Positions 25,100 to 34,540 of a DNA stretch of 64,000 nt are shown here, in pieces. Origin of the DNA: Paludibacteraceae bacterium. Its GTDB lineage: Bacteria; Bacteroidota; Bacteroidia; Bacteroidales; Paludibacteraceae. The stretch's first letter is position 1; every line of letters begins with the position of its first letter. The DNA is taken from assembly GCA_017450605.1 (NCBI GenBank), contig JAFSTG010000039.1, positions 1 through 64,000 on the forward strand. Direction: 5' to 3'. Made by a program: the position numbers and the translations under genes. Below the pieces are notes generated by a model. It did not search any database, had not been told where the DNA came from, and worked only from the letters and a program-made list of their open reading frames with translations.

Positions 25100-26962
25100 A
25101 TGGAATATCAATATTTGCAAAATATCAACTATCCCAAAGATTTAAAGAAGTTACCACTTGAGGCTCTTCCTGTACTTTGCGACGAACTCCGAGATTTCAT
25201 AGTAAACGAACTAAGTCATAACCCCGGTCACCTTGCTTCCTCGTTGGGCACAATAGAACTAACTGTTGCACTCCATTATGTGTTCGACACTCCCAATGAC
25301 CGTTTGATATGGGATGTAGGTCATCAGGCCTACGCTCATAAGATTCTCACAGGCAGACGCGACAAGTTTTACACCAACAGGCAGTTTAAAGGTCTGTGTC
25401 CGTTTCCTAATCCTGATGAAAGCGAATACGATGCATTTATAGCCGGTCATGCAAGCAATAGTATATCAGCAGCTTTAGGAGAACAAATAGCTTCGCGCAT
25501 GCAAGGCGTGAAACGCCAGGTTGTGGCTATCATCGGTGATGGTTCGATGACCGGCGGATTAGCCTTTGAAGGGCTGAACAACATGTCGATGTACGACAAC
25601 GATCTGCTCGTTATTCTTAACGACAACAACATGGCTATCGACCCTATTCGCGGCGGTTTTACGCAGTATTTAGTTGATCTGACGACCTCTGCGGGTTACA
25701 ATCGCATTCGTTATCGTTTATATTTGATAGCTAAACGGTTGCACCTCATTGACGAGAAGGGGAAGGCACAAGTGCAGCGTTTCAACAATAGTCTGAAAGC
25801 GAGTCTGACAAAGCAATCGAAGAACATTTTCCAAGGTCTTAATCTGCGATATTTTGGTCCCGCCGACGGGCACGACGTACTCTCGTTGGTGCGTATTCTC
25901 AAGGAGATAAAAGACTATAAGGGTCCGCGCATATTGCATATAGTAACCCAAAAGGGTCATGGTTACAAGCCCGCCGAAGAGAATCAGACTATTTGGCATG
26001 CTCCCGGTGAGTTCGAAGTGGAGTCAGGCAAGCGTATTACTGCTCCCAATACTGCTGACACTAAACTTTGGCAGGATGTATTCGGCGAGACCTTGCTTGA
26101 GTTGGCAAAGGCGAACGACAAGATAGTAGGTGTTACGCCTGCTATGCCAAGCGGTTGCTCGATGAATATCATGCAGAAGGAATTGCCGGAAAGAGTGTTT
26201 GATGTTGGTATAGCCGAAGGTCATGCCGTTACTTTCTCAGCAGGTATGGCCGCAGAGGGGCTTATCCCGTTCTGCAATATCTACTCGTCGTTTATGCAAC
26301 GAGCATACGACAATATAATACACGACGTGGCAATAGAGAGACTTCATGTGGTGTTGTGTATCGACCGCGCCGGAATAGTAGGCAACGATGGAGCTACTCA
26401 CCATGGATTATTAGACATAGCATACCTGCGCTGCGTTCCGAATATCACTATAGGTGCGCCGTTATCAACCACCGACCTTCGAAACATGATGCGTACGGCA
26501 GTTGACTTTGGCGGTCCGATAGCAATACGTTATCCTCGGGGAAGAATGGCAGCCATGAAAGGTTTGCCAACCACTACCCCAGAGACAGGCAAAAGCCGTT
26601 GCCTCAAAGAAGGTAAGCACACGGCTGTTATTTCGACAGGCAGCATTGGTCTTAGAGTAATTGAAGCGCTGGACAACACCGACATAGCTCATTATAACTT
26701 CTGTTGGATTAAGCCGCTCGACACCGTTCAACTCGACTATATAGCAACACATTTCGAACGAATAATAACGGTTGAAGAGGGAGTTATATCAGGTGGTTTT
26801 GGTAGTGCAGTATGCGAATACTTTGCCGACAAACATTATACAAACATTATAAAAAGAATAGGCATCAACGATAGTTTTGTTGAGCATGGTTCGACTGCCG
26901 AACTCTATAAAATGCTCGGCATTGATGCCCAAGGAATTAGAGAGGAGGTAATATGCGAATAA
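25100..26962 (+). CDS. dxs: 1-deoxy-D-xylulose-5-phosphate synthase
   Basis: First enzyme of the MEP isoprenoid pathway: pyruvate and glyceraldehyde 3-phosphate give DXP. The 620-residue protein has the thiamine diphosphate motif GDGSMTGGLAFEGLNN near 150 ending in NDNNMAI, the N-terminal HNPGHLASSLGTIELTVALH with the reactive His, and the pyrimidine-domain Glu in AEGHAVTFSAGMA. Length is normal. It overlaps trkA by ten bases. The dxs-trkA-trkH order is known in other Bacteroidales. Confidence 0.97.
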   Translation: MEYQYLQNINYPKDLKKLPLEALPVLCDELRDFIVNELSHNPGHLASSLGTIELTVALHYVFDTPNDRLIWDVGHQAYAHKILTGRRDKFYTNRQFKGLCPFPNPDESEYDAFIAGHASNSISAALGEQIASRMQGVKRQVVAIIGDGSMTGGLAFEGLNNMSMYDNDLLVILNDNNMAIDPIRGGFTQYLVDLTTSAGYNRIRYRLYLIAKRLHLIDEKGKAQVQRFNNSLKASLTKQSKNIFQGLNLRYFGPADGHDVLSLVRILKEIKDYKGPRILHIVTQKGHGYKPAEENQTIWHAPGEFEVESGKRITAPNTADTKLWQDVFGETLLELAKANDKIVGVTPAMPSGCSMNIMQKELPERVFDVGIAEGHAVTFSAGMAAEGLIPFCNIYSSFMQRAYDNIIHDVAIERLHVVLCIDRAGIVGNDGATHHGLLDIAYLRCVPNITIGAPLSTTDLRNMMRTAVDFGGPIAIRYPRGRMAAMKGLPTTTPETGKSRCLKEGKHTAVISTGSIGLRVIEALDNTDIAHYNFCWIKPLDTVQLDYIATHFERIITVEEGVISGGFGSAVCEYFADKHYTNIIKRIGINDSFVEHGSTAELYKMLGIDAQGIREEVICE

Positions 26963-28287
26963 TAATAGTGGGTGCGGGTGCCGTTGGTACCCACCTTGCC
27001 AAACTGCTCTCACGCGAAAACATGGGCATTTGCCTAATGGACGAGAACCCCGAACGCTTAGGTGATTTAAGTGCTAACTACGACATGCTCACCCAAGTAG
27101 GTTCTCCCACCTCACTTCGCGACTTGCGGGATATAGGTGTGAAAGATGTAGATTTATTCATAGCTGTTACTCCTCACGAGAGTATTAACATGACTTCATG
27201 CTTGCTTGCTAATCAGTTAGGTGCGAAAAAGACCCTTGCCCGCATTGACAACTACGAGTATCTGCTGCCCGAGAACCGCCGTTTCTTTGAAGATATGGGT
27301 CTCAACCACCTCATCTATCCTGAGGTTTTGGCAGCAAAAGAGATAGTTGACTCGCTGCACACCAACTGGATGCGCTATCACTTATCTCTGTGCCAAGGAG
27401 CACTTGAGCTATGCGTTGTAAAAGTTCGCGCGGGAGCGCAAATAGTGGGTAAGAAGTTTTCTTCAGGCGCCTTCAACCATGGTAAGTTCCGCATTGTGGC
27501 AATGAAACGAGGACAAGAAACTATTATTCCTCGAGGCGACGACGAGATAATGGCAGACGACCTTGTGTATTTCGTATGCACAAGTGATAATCTTGATTTT
27601 GTAAGGCAGCAAGCGGGTAAAGACTCGCACCCCACCAATAATATCATTTTCGTTGGAGGGACACGTATTGCCCAGAAGGCGGTACAAGAATTAGGAAACG
27701 ATAAAAATATAAAAATCATAGAACCTGACCGTGACAAATGCTATGCGTTGTCAGAAAAGGTCAGCAATGCTCTTATTATAAATGCCAATGGTAGCGACAT
27801 GGAAGTGCTAAAGGAAGAAGGCATACTCGATGCCGATGCCTTTATTGCCGTTACCGACAACTCAGAGGCTAACATTTTTGCCTGTCTTGCCGCTCAGAAG
27901 TTTGGTGTTCGACGAACAATAGCAGAGGTAGAAAACATCGATTACATACCTATGGCAGAAGGACTCGAAATAGGAGCAGTAATAAACAAAAAGACCATTA
28001 CTTCGTCGTATATCTATCAGATGATGCTCAACGAGACGGTGCTCAATGTGCTGAACCTGACGAGTGCAGATGCACAGATAGTGGAATTCGAAGTTAAGCC
28101 TGACAGCAAGATAACGAAACATAAAATCAAAGATGTAGGGTTACCGTATTACGTCAATATCGGCGGCTTAGTACGCGATGGCGAAGGCATACTTGTTAAC
28201 GGCGACACACAGATTATCCAAGACGATAAGGTTGTGGTATTCTGTAAGGCAAGCGAGATACGGAAGATTGACAAGTTCTTTAAATAA
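26953..28287 (+). CDS. trkA: Trk potassium uptake regulatory subunit
   Basis: A 444-residue cytoplasmic gating protein for TrkH, with two RCK_N plus RCK_C units. The first nucleotide loop is GAGAVGTHLAK (6-16). The second half repeats the fold at about residue 230 with a weaker loop (FVGGTRIAQKAV), as is usual. It overlaps dxs by ten bases and ends nine bases before trkH, so the three are one transcript. Confidence 0.96.
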   Translation: MRIIIVGAGAVGTHLAKLLSRENMGICLMDENPERLGDLSANYDMLTQVGSPTSLRDLRDIGVKDVDLFIAVTPHESINMTSCLLANQLGAKKTLARIDNYEYLLPENRRFFEDMGLNHLIYPEVLAAKEIVDSLHTNWMRYHLSLCQGALELCVVKVRAGAQIVGKKFSSGAFNHGKFRIVAMKRGQETIIPRGDDEIMADDLVYFVCTSDNLDFVRQQAGKDSHPTNNIIFVGGTRIAQKAVQELGNDKNIKIIEPDRDKCYALSEKVSNALIINANGSDMEVLKEEGILDADAFIAVTDNSEANIFACLAAQKFGVRRTIAEVENIDYIPMAEGLEIGAVINKKTITSSYIYQMMLNETVLNVLNLTSADAQIVEFEVKPDSKITKHKIKDVGLPYYVNIGGLVRDGEGILVNGDTQIIQDDKVVVFCKASEIRKIDKFFK

Positions 28288-28296
28288 AGTACAACA

Positions 28297-29763
28297 ATGA
28301 CTCGTACTTTCAATTGGCGATTAGTGATTAAGACACTCGGAGCACTGCTGCTTATCGAGTCGTTTTTCATGGCAGTCCCCACCCTTCTTGCATTGTTCCG
28401 GCACGACTACGACTTCAGTGCCTTTCTTATATCGACCTGCATTACTTTCGTATGCGGGCTGATAGGAGTACTTCGCGGATTTCGTGCCGACGAGCGTGTC
28501 AGCGAACGCGAAGGTTATGTGATAGTAGCATTGGTATGGGTAGTGTTCTCTATTTTCGGACTGCTTCCATATTACCTGAGTGGCAGTATTGACAGTTTCA
28601 CCGACTCGTTTTTTGAGACAATGTCGGGCTTTACCACAACAGGTGCAACCATAGTTACCGATGTTGAGCAACTATCGCACGCTACGCTGTTGTGGCGCAG
28701 CCTCACCCAGTGGCTCGGCGGTATGGGGATTATCGTACTATCGATTGCCATTCTGCCGATGTTCGGATTGGGTGGCATGCAGCTATATGCAGCCGAGGTT
28801 ACCGGTTTGACCTACGAAAAAGTAAGTCCGAAGATTGCCGATACAGCCAAACTGCTTTGGGGCATATACGTGGTTTTAACCGCTACGGAGTCGGTTCTTC
28901 TGCGACTATTCGGAATGAATTGGTTTGATGCTGTTAATCATGCGTTAACAACAATTGCCACAGGTGGTTTCTCAACCTACAACTCATCGGTAGCATTATT
29001 CTCGCCTGCAATACAATACACAATTGCGGTGTTCATGATACTTTCAGGTATCAACTTTGCACTATTCATATATGTTCTTATAGGTAAACCTCAACGCTTG
29101 TTCCAAGACGAAGAGACGAAGTGGTATATGAGTCTGCTTGGTGTAGCCACTTTGTTGGTTTCGACAGGCTATTTCTTCACTCATTACAACTACTCGTTGG
29201 GCGGTGCAGAAGAAGCCTTCCGCAAGGGGCTGTTCACCGTGGCAGCCTCGGTAACATCAACGGGATTTGCCGTAGATAACTACATGACTTGGTATCCTTT
29301 ACTGTGGGTTGTGGTTTTCATTCTGATGTTCAGCGGTGCATGCGCAGGTTCAACTTCGGGAGGTATAAAAATAGTACGAATTATCATTTTTGCGAAAAAC
29401 GGCTTTGCTGAGTTTCAGCGCCGAATACACCCTAATGCCGTTATTCCAGTTAAACTGAACGGGAAACCGCTATCTCAGCAAACCATCGGCAACGTGATGG
29501 CATTTATGGTATTCTACGTTGTAATAGTAATTGTTACCGTACTTATATTCTGTGCTTGCGGCATCGATTTTGATGAGGCTATCGGTACCACTATCAGTGC
29601 AATAGGCAATGTAGGTATCAGTATCGGTCATTATGGTCCAGCCGACACTTACGCCGCTTTCCCCACTATTGCCAAATGGGTAATGACATTCGTTATGCTT
29701 GTAGGTCGTTTGGAGATATTCACCGTACTGTTACTCTTCACACGCGCACTTTGGAGGAAATAA
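28297..29763 (+). CDS. trkH: Trk potassium uptake channel subunit
   Basis: A 488-residue membrane protein with about ten or more helices and the four selectivity-filter loops of the TrkH family: ETMSGFTTTGATI, ATGGFSTYN, AASVTSTGFAVD and SAIGNVGIS. TrkA is directly upstream. The last helix ends in a short basic tail. Confidence 0.96.
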   Translation: MTRTFNWRLVIKTLGALLLIESFFMAVPTLLALFRHDYDFSAFLISTCITFVCGLIGVLRGFRADERVSEREGYVIVALVWVVFSIFGLLPYYLSGSIDSFTDSFFETMSGFTTTGATIVTDVEQLSHATLLWRSLTQWLGGMGIIVLSIAILPMFGLGGMQLYAAEVTGLTYEKVSPKIADTAKLLWGIYVVLTATESVLLRLFGMNWFDAVNHALTTIATGGFSTYNSSVALFSPAIQYTIAVFMILSGINFALFIYVLIGKPQRLFQDEETKWYMSLLGVATLLVSTGYFFTHYNYSLGGAEEAFRKGLFTVAASVTSTGFAVDNYMTWYPLLWVVVFILMFSGACAGSTSGGIKIVRIIIFAKNGFAEFQRRIHPNAVIPVKLNGKPLSQQTIGNVMAFMVFYVVIVIVTVLIFCACGIDFDEAIGTTISAIGNVGISIGHYGPADTYAAFPTIAKWVMTFVMLVGRLEIFTVLLLFTRALWRK

Positions 29764-29796
29764 CACAAATTCATAATAACATAAAACATTAAGACT

Positions 29797-31764
29797 ATGA
29801 GTAAGAAGTACAAATGGAGATTCGCCACAGTAGGTGGCGCTACCAGAGTAAAGATTGAGACAGGCGAAGATATTCGTCATCTTGACGAACTCGACCAGAA
29901 GATGTGGACTGTACTTTCGTGCCCTACAACCGGTTTGGAGATAAGCGAGAAATCGCTTCAACTGACCGATTTGGACAACGATGGTAAGATTCGTGTTAAC
30001 GAAGTCATTGCAACCTCCAAATGGCTCTGCAGTGTTCTGAATGATGCCGACCGTTTGATTTCGGGCGGCGACAAGATTACTCTCGCCGACATCAACCAAT
30101 CGACCGACGAGGGCAAAGCCGTGTATGCTGCCCTCGGTAAGTTCGAAAAAGACGAAGTCAGTCTTGCCGATGTAGATGCTGCCATTGCAGCTATTGTCAA
30201 AGAAGAGGCTGCAGCCAAAAGCATAGAAGATAACATTGAACTGCCATTTGGTGTTAACTCCGACACTATAGAAGGTATTCATGATGCTCTTGATGCCAAG
30301 ATGCGCGACTACTTCATGCGTTGCCATCTTGTTCAGTTCGATGCTGATGCCAATGCCGCTCTCGACGTACAAGTATCCCGTATCGAAGCTATTTCTGCCG
30401 ACGACCTCACTACCAAGAAAGACGAGATTGCCACCTATCCTCTTGCCCGCGTTAATGCCAAGGGAGTTATCAATTTAAAGAAAGGTGTTAACCCCGTATG
30501 GGCCGACCAAACTCTCGCTCTTGCAAAACTGCTCACTCTTGACGAGATGGACGAAGAGCAATGGAACGACATAAGTAGCAAGATTGCCGCATATAAAGAG
30601 GCTAAAGCCGCTCTTGCGGCAGCCAAAGCCGAGGCTGAGAAAGTTGCTACCGATGCCGTTGATGCCGATTATGCAGCAGCCACTGCCGACTATCGCTTAG
30701 TAGAGAAACTGCTATTGCTGCAACGCGACTTCTACACCCTTCTGAAAAACTTTGTAACTTTCCAGGACTTTTACGACCCCGACAAGCAGTTAGGTGCTAT
30801 CTTCCAAGCCGGTGTGCTTTATATTGACCAGCGCGCCCTCAAACTTTGTCTGAAGGTCAACGACAAGGGCAAACAGACAGCCCAGGCCCCTGCAAGCGGC
30901 ATGTACCTTATGTATTGCAACTGCGAGAGCAAGCGTCTTGGCAAGACGATGGAGATAGTGGCAGTGGTTACCAACGGCGAGGTCAGCCAACTGATGGTTG
31001 GCAAGAACGGTGTGTTCTACGACCGCGACGGCAACGATTGGGATGCGACCGTTACTGCTATTGTTGACAATCCTATAAGTATCCGTCAGGCATTTTGGGC
31101 TCCATATCGCAAGATGGCAAAGTCGGTGGAAGACATGATAAACAAACGTGCTGCCGAGAAGGATGCAAAGGTTATGGAACAGGCAAACACCAAGATTGCT
31201 TCAACAGCCGACGCTCCGGCAGGTGCAGCAGCTGAAGTGAAACCGCCATTCGACATTGCAAAGTTCGCCGGTATTTTTGCTGCAATAGGCATGGCAGTCG
31301 GACTTGTTGGAGCTGCATTGGCGGCATTCTTCTCAGCATTCACCGCATGGTGGCATTGGGTAATCTTCTTCTTCGTGCTACTGCTTATCATTTCCGGTCC
31401 GAGCATGGTGATGGCATGGCTCAAGTTGCGTAAGCGCAACCTTGCTCCTGTACTCAACGCCAACGGCTGGGCTATCAACTCGTCGTCGCTTGTGAACATC
31501 GCCTTTGGTGCCACACTGACCGATATGCCTAAGTATCCGAAGATAAAAGGTGTGGATCCGTTTGCTAAAAAGAAAATGGCAGCATGGAAGAAATGGTGCA
31601 TCGGCATAGGGTGCGTATTGGTATTGGTTTGCATCTTGTGGCTTTGCGGAGTATTCAAAAGCTGCGGTTGCCCATCACCATTCTGCAAATCGGCACAGCC
31701 ACAAGTTGAACAAGTTGAGTCAACTCAGGAGGTAGAACCTGCAGTTGCAGAACCGGCACAATAA
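29797..31764 (+). CDS. Large membrane protein with an EF-hand-like loop, function unknown
   Basis: A 655-residue protein found in Bacteroidota but without a known function. Residues 58-69 (DLDNDGKIRVNE) form a textbook 12-residue EF-hand calcium loop. Residues about 260-300 are an Ala/Lys/Glu-rich coiled coil. Two long hydrophobic stretches follow near 490-550 (FAGIFAAIGMAVGLVGAALAA and WVIFFFVLLLIISGPSMVMA), then a further membrane segment near 605-625 and a Cys-rich end (CGVFKSCGCPSPFCKS). There is no signal peptide, so the large N-terminal part is probably cytoplasmic. It lies 33 bases after trkH and could be part of that operon; a link to ion homeostasis is inference only. Confidence 0.75.
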   Translation: MSKKYKWRFATVGGATRVKIETGEDIRHLDELDQKMWTVLSCPTTGLEISEKSLQLTDLDNDGKIRVNEVIATSKWLCSVLNDADRLISGGDKITLADINQSTDEGKAVYAALGKFEKDEVSLADVDAAIAAIVKEEAAAKSIEDNIELPFGVNSDTIEGIHDALDAKMRDYFMRCHLVQFDADANAALDVQVSRIEAISADDLTTKKDEIATYPLARVNAKGVINLKKGVNPVWADQTLALAKLLTLDEMDEEQWNDISSKIAAYKEAKAALAAAKAEAEKVATDAVDADYAAATADYRLVEKLLLLQRDFYTLLKNFVTFQDFYDPDKQLGAIFQAGVLYIDQRALKLCLKVNDKGKQTAQAPASGMYLMYCNCESKRLGKTMEIVAVVTNGEVSQLMVGKNGVFYDRDGNDWDATVTAIVDNPISIRQAFWAPYRKMAKSVEDMINKRAAEKDAKVMEQANTKIASTADAPAGAAAEVKPPFDIAKFAGIFAAIGMAVGLVGAALAAFFSAFTAWWHWVIFFFVLLLIISGPSMVMAWLKLRKRNLAPVLNANGWAINSSSLVNIAFGATLTDMPKYPKIKGVDPFAKKKMAAWKKWCIGIGCVLVLVCILWLCGVFKSCGCPSPFCKSAQPQVEQVESTQEVEPAVAEPAQ

Positions 31765-31769
31765 CGGCT

Positions 31770-32261
31770 ATGAATACATTGCTTATTATCGCAGAAGAAA
31801 GCGAGCGGGAAATGGCGACAAGGCTGTTTCCTGCCGCTTCTGTTTTAGTTACGGGCGTGGGTGCAATAAACATCTATAGGAGCCTCAACGACATTCCTCG
31901 TGACACCCAACTTATAAATGTTGGCTACGCAGGATCTGCTAATTTCGAAATCGGGACATGGGTACGTGTAACGGAGTCGTTTCTTCACCACCCCAACGTA
32001 AAATACCCTGAGCCGGAACAGCATTTGCCGACCAATATTATTCAACCTGCCACAGATATCAAGTTTATCGAAGCACCATGCTACAGCGCTGTTGATTTCG
32101 TTGTTCAGTCTCCTTATAATGATTGTGTGTTCGATATGGAACTTGCCTTTATCTGTGCTATGGGATTTAAGAACGTACATTCATATAAGTACGTAAGCGA
32201 TAATCTGTCGCTGCACGAATACAGAGACACAGCCAATCCTGTGGAGCTAACAGTATCATAG
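31770..32261 (+). CDS. Short nucleoside phosphorylase/nucleosidase-like protein
   Basis: A 163-residue protein with features of the purine nucleosidase/phosphorylase fold: LLIIAEESE at the start, VTGVGAINIYRSL, VGYAGSANFEIGTWV and the C-terminal VFDMELAFICAMGFKNVHSYKYVSDN. The last keeps the DMExxA-like site, here DMELA, and the Asp before N. The family is usually about 230 residues, so loops are reduced. It follows the EF-hand protein by five bases and was probably co-transcribed. Substrate unknown. Confidence 0.68.
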   Translation: MNTLLIIAEESEREMATRLFPAASVLVTGVGAINIYRSLNDIPRDTQLINVGYAGSANFEIGTWVRVTESFLHHPNVKYPEPEQHLPTNIIQPATDIKFIEAPCYSAVDFVVQSPYNDCVFDMELAFICAMGFKNVHSYKYVSDNLSLHEYRDTANPVELTVS

Positions 32262-32338
32262 GACACGGCCAGTCTTGATGAGCAATTCTGATTAGTTGAC
32301 AAAAAACATACTGCTCATAAAAATTTCTTGCACAACGT

Positions 32339-32370
32339 GTTGTGAGAATAAAAAAAATATTGTAATTTTG
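32339..32370 (+). promoter_or_regulatory. Promoter of rpsA
   Basis: GTTG (32339-32342), 20 bases and TAATTTTG (32363-32370). This gives an unusually long leader of about 130 bases before the rpsA ATG at 32507. Confidence 0.75.
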
Positions 32371-32424
32371 CGCGCTTTTTGAGGAATCAGCCATAGACCG
32401 ATTCATTCAAGCAAATAAAAAATA

Positions 32425-32478
32425 ATGTTTAACCCCTTAAAGTCTGAAGAACAACATATCCGCCGACATGCGGATTGA
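32425..32478 (+). CDS. Upstream 17-codon frame in the rpsA leader
   Basis: ATG at 32425 opens a frame MFNPLKSEEQHIRRHAD that ends with TGA at 32478. It overlaps the left arm of the leader hairpin, the inner hairpin and its loop. It is in another frame from rpsA, which starts 28 bases later. Translation of this frame would open the hairpin. It may be a regulatory leader peptide, or chance; no homologue can be checked here. Confidence 0.4.
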   Translation: MFNPLKSEEQHIRRHAD

Positions 32479-32498
32479 GGACGGATCAGACACTTTAA
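32437..32498 (+). promoter_or_regulatory. Structured rpsA leader hairpin
   Basis: TTAAAGTCTGA (32437-32447) pairs with TCAGACACTTTAA (32486-32498) with a 2-base bulge. Inside it ATCCGC (32458-32463) pairs with GCGGAT (32470-32475) around a 6-base loop. The outer stem ends eight bases before the rpsA start codon. This fits an autoregulatory S1 leader, as S1 represses its own mRNA in other bacteria, but there is no direct proof here. Confidence 0.6.
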
Positions 32499-32506
32499 TT
32501 ACCACA

Positions 32507-34369
32507 ATGGTAGAAAACAAATCGCTCCAGTACTTCGACTGGGATGCCGAGGAAGCTCAATCCAAAGGTGTAAAAAACGAAGAACTTATCAACAAGTACG
32601 ACAAGAGTCTGAACGCCATCAAGAACCAAGAGGTTGTAGAAGGCACAGTTATGTCGATCAACAAACGTGAAGTTGTTGTCAATGTAGGTTACAAGTCGGA
32701 CGGCATAGTTCCTGCTGCTGAATTCCGCTACAATCCTGATTTGAAAGTTGGCGACAAGGTTGAAGTATTCATCAAGAAACTTGAAGACTCGAAGGGTCAA
32801 CTCGAGTTGTCTCACAAAGAGGCTCGTGCGTCTCGTAGTTGGGAGCGTGTTAACGCTGCTCTCGAAAACGACGAGATTGTAACCGGTCTGATTAAGTGCA
32901 AGACTAAGGGTGGTATGATTGTAGAAATCTTCGGCACCGAGGCCTTCCTTCCCGGTTCGCAAATTGATGTTAAGCAAATTCGCGACTATGACATCTTCGT
33001 TGGCAAAACAATGGAGTTCAAAGTCGTTAAAATCAGTCCCGAATCGCGTAACGTTGTTGTTTCACACAAAGCTCTTATCGAAGCTGAACTTGAGGCACAG
33101 AAGAAAGAAATTGTTTCGCATCTTGAGCGTGGTCAGGTACTCGAAGGAACAGTTAAGAATATCGTTAACTACGGCGTATTCGTTGACTTGGGTGGCGTAG
33201 ATGGTCTTATCCATGTTACCGACCTTAGTTGGGGCCGCGTAAGCGATCCTCACAACATCGTTTCTCTCGACCAGAAGATTAACGTTGTTATCCTCGACTT
33301 TGAAGAAGACATGAAGCGTATTGCTCTTGGTCTGAAACAGTTGCAACCTCACCCATGGGACAAGCTTGATCCTGATTTGAAAGTTGGCGACCATATCAAA
33401 GGTAAGGTTGTTGTTATGGCTGACTACGGAGCATTCGTTGAGGTTGCCCCGGGCGTTGAAGGACTTATTCACGTTAGCGAAATGTCGTGGAGCCAGCACT
33501 TGCGTTCGGCTAACGACTTCCTTAAAGTTGGCGACGAGGTTGAGGCCGTTATCCTTACTCTCGACCGCGAAGACCGCAAGATGTCGCTTGGTCTCAAGCA
33601 ACTCAAACCCGACCCATGGGCAAATATCGAAGAGAAGTATGCCGTTGGTTCACGCCACACTGCTAAGGTTCGCAACTTCACCAACTTCGGCGTATTCGTT
33701 GAGATTGAAGAAGGCGTTGACGGTCTGATTCATATCAGCGACCTGAGCTGGACAAAGAAAATCAAACACCCCAATGAGTTCACTCAGATTGGTGCCGACA
33801 TTGAGGTAGTAGTTCTTGAAATCGACAAGGAGAACCGTCGTCTCTCGCTTGGTCATAAGCAATTGGAAGAGAATCCTTGGGAGGCTCTCGAAGTTCGCTA
33901 TGCCGTTGACTCTGTAGTAGAGGGCAAGATAGCCGAGATAACCGACAAGGGTGCTGTTGTTACCCTTGAAGAAGGTGTTGAAGGTTTCTGCACCACACGT
34001 CATCTGCAGACCGAAGATAAGGCTCCTGTACAGAAAGGCGAAACCTTAGAGTTCAAGGTTGTTGAGTTCAATAAGGATGCTAAGCGTATTCTCTTAAGCC
34101 ACTTGCGCACTTGGGAGGCTCCGAAAGAGGAAGAGAAACCTCAGAAGAAAGCCACCAAGAAAGAAAAAGAGGCTGCTCCTGCACAACAACTTGAGAAGAC
34201 CACTCTTGGAGACCTTTCAGTTCTTGCTGACCTGAAAGCCACTATGGAGGCTGAAAAACCTGCAAAGAAGGCAAAGAAAACTGCCAAAGAAGAGGTAGCA
34301 GAGCCTAAAGCAGAAGAGGTTAAAGAAGAAAAGGCTGCAAAGAAAGAAGCCAAGAAAGAAGAAGAGTAA
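32507..34369 (+). CDS. rpsA: 30S ribosomal protein S1
   Basis: A 620-residue S1 protein with six S1/OB repeats, beginning near residues 45, 130, 215, 300, 387 and 475. Repeats 3-5 carry the classic form GVFVDL..VDGLIHVTDLSW. S1 helps mRNA binding on the 30S subunit, which matters in Bacteroidota where Shine-Dalgarno pairing is little used. The start MVENKSLQYFDWD at 32507 is preferred; an in-frame ATG at 32468 lies within the leader hairpin loop. The last 85 residues are a low-complexity Lys/Glu/Ala tail. A strong terminator follows. Confidence 0.96.
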   Translation: MVENKSLQYFDWDAEEAQSKGVKNEELINKYDKSLNAIKNQEVVEGTVMSINKREVVVNVGYKSDGIVPAAEFRYNPDLKVGDKVEVFIKKLEDSKGQLELSHKEARASRSWERVNAALENDEIVTGLIKCKTKGGMIVEIFGTEAFLPGSQIDVKQIRDYDIFVGKTMEFKVVKISPESRNVVVSHKALIEAELEAQKKEIVSHLERGQVLEGTVKNIVNYGVFVDLGGVDGLIHVTDLSWGRVSDPHNIVSLDQKINVVILDFEEDMKRIALGLKQLQPHPWDKLDPDLKVGDHIKGKVVVMADYGAFVEVAPGVEGLIHVSEMSWSQHLRSANDFLKVGDEVEAVILTLDREDRKMSLGLKQLKPDPWANIEEKYAVGSRHTAKVRNFTNFGVFVEIEEGVDGLIHISDLSWTKKIKHPNEFTQIGADIEVVVLEIDKENRRLSLGHKQLEENPWEALEVRYAVDSVVEGKIAEITDKGAVVTLEEGVEGFCTTRHLQTEDKAPVQKGETLEFKVVEFNKDAKRILLSHLRTWEAPKEEEKPQKKATKKEKEAAPAQQLEKTTLGDLSVLADLKATMEAEKPAKKAKKTAKEEVAEPKAEEVKEEKAAKKEAKKEEE

Positions 34370-34415
34370 ACGCTCTGAGCAAGGTAACGCAGATGCGTTG
34401 TTACCTATTGCAGAC

Positions 34416-34451
34416 ACAAAGAAAAGCCGCCCGCGGGGCGGCTTTCTTTGT
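34416..34451. terminator. rpsA/valS bidirectional terminator
   Basis: ACAAAGAAAAGCCGCCC and GGGCGGCTTTCTTTGT form a GC-rich stem with A and T runs on the sides. A second hairpin, AGGTAACGC / GCGTTGTTACCT at 34382-34406, lies just upstream. Bases 34452-34540 hold nothing else that I recognise. Confidence 0.88.
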
Positions 34452-34540
34452 TCTGTATCTAAGAGATTTTCCTCAAGACAAGTCAGAGATGGTCATGAGA
34501 CGTATTCCACCGGCCGGCGGAACCATACACTTTCACGGCT

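Noticed and set aside
32468..32506. Longer rpsA start at 32468
   Set aside because: This ATG is in the loop of the leader hairpin and would add MRIEDGSDTLITT, unlike known S1 N-termini. The start at 32507 is better.
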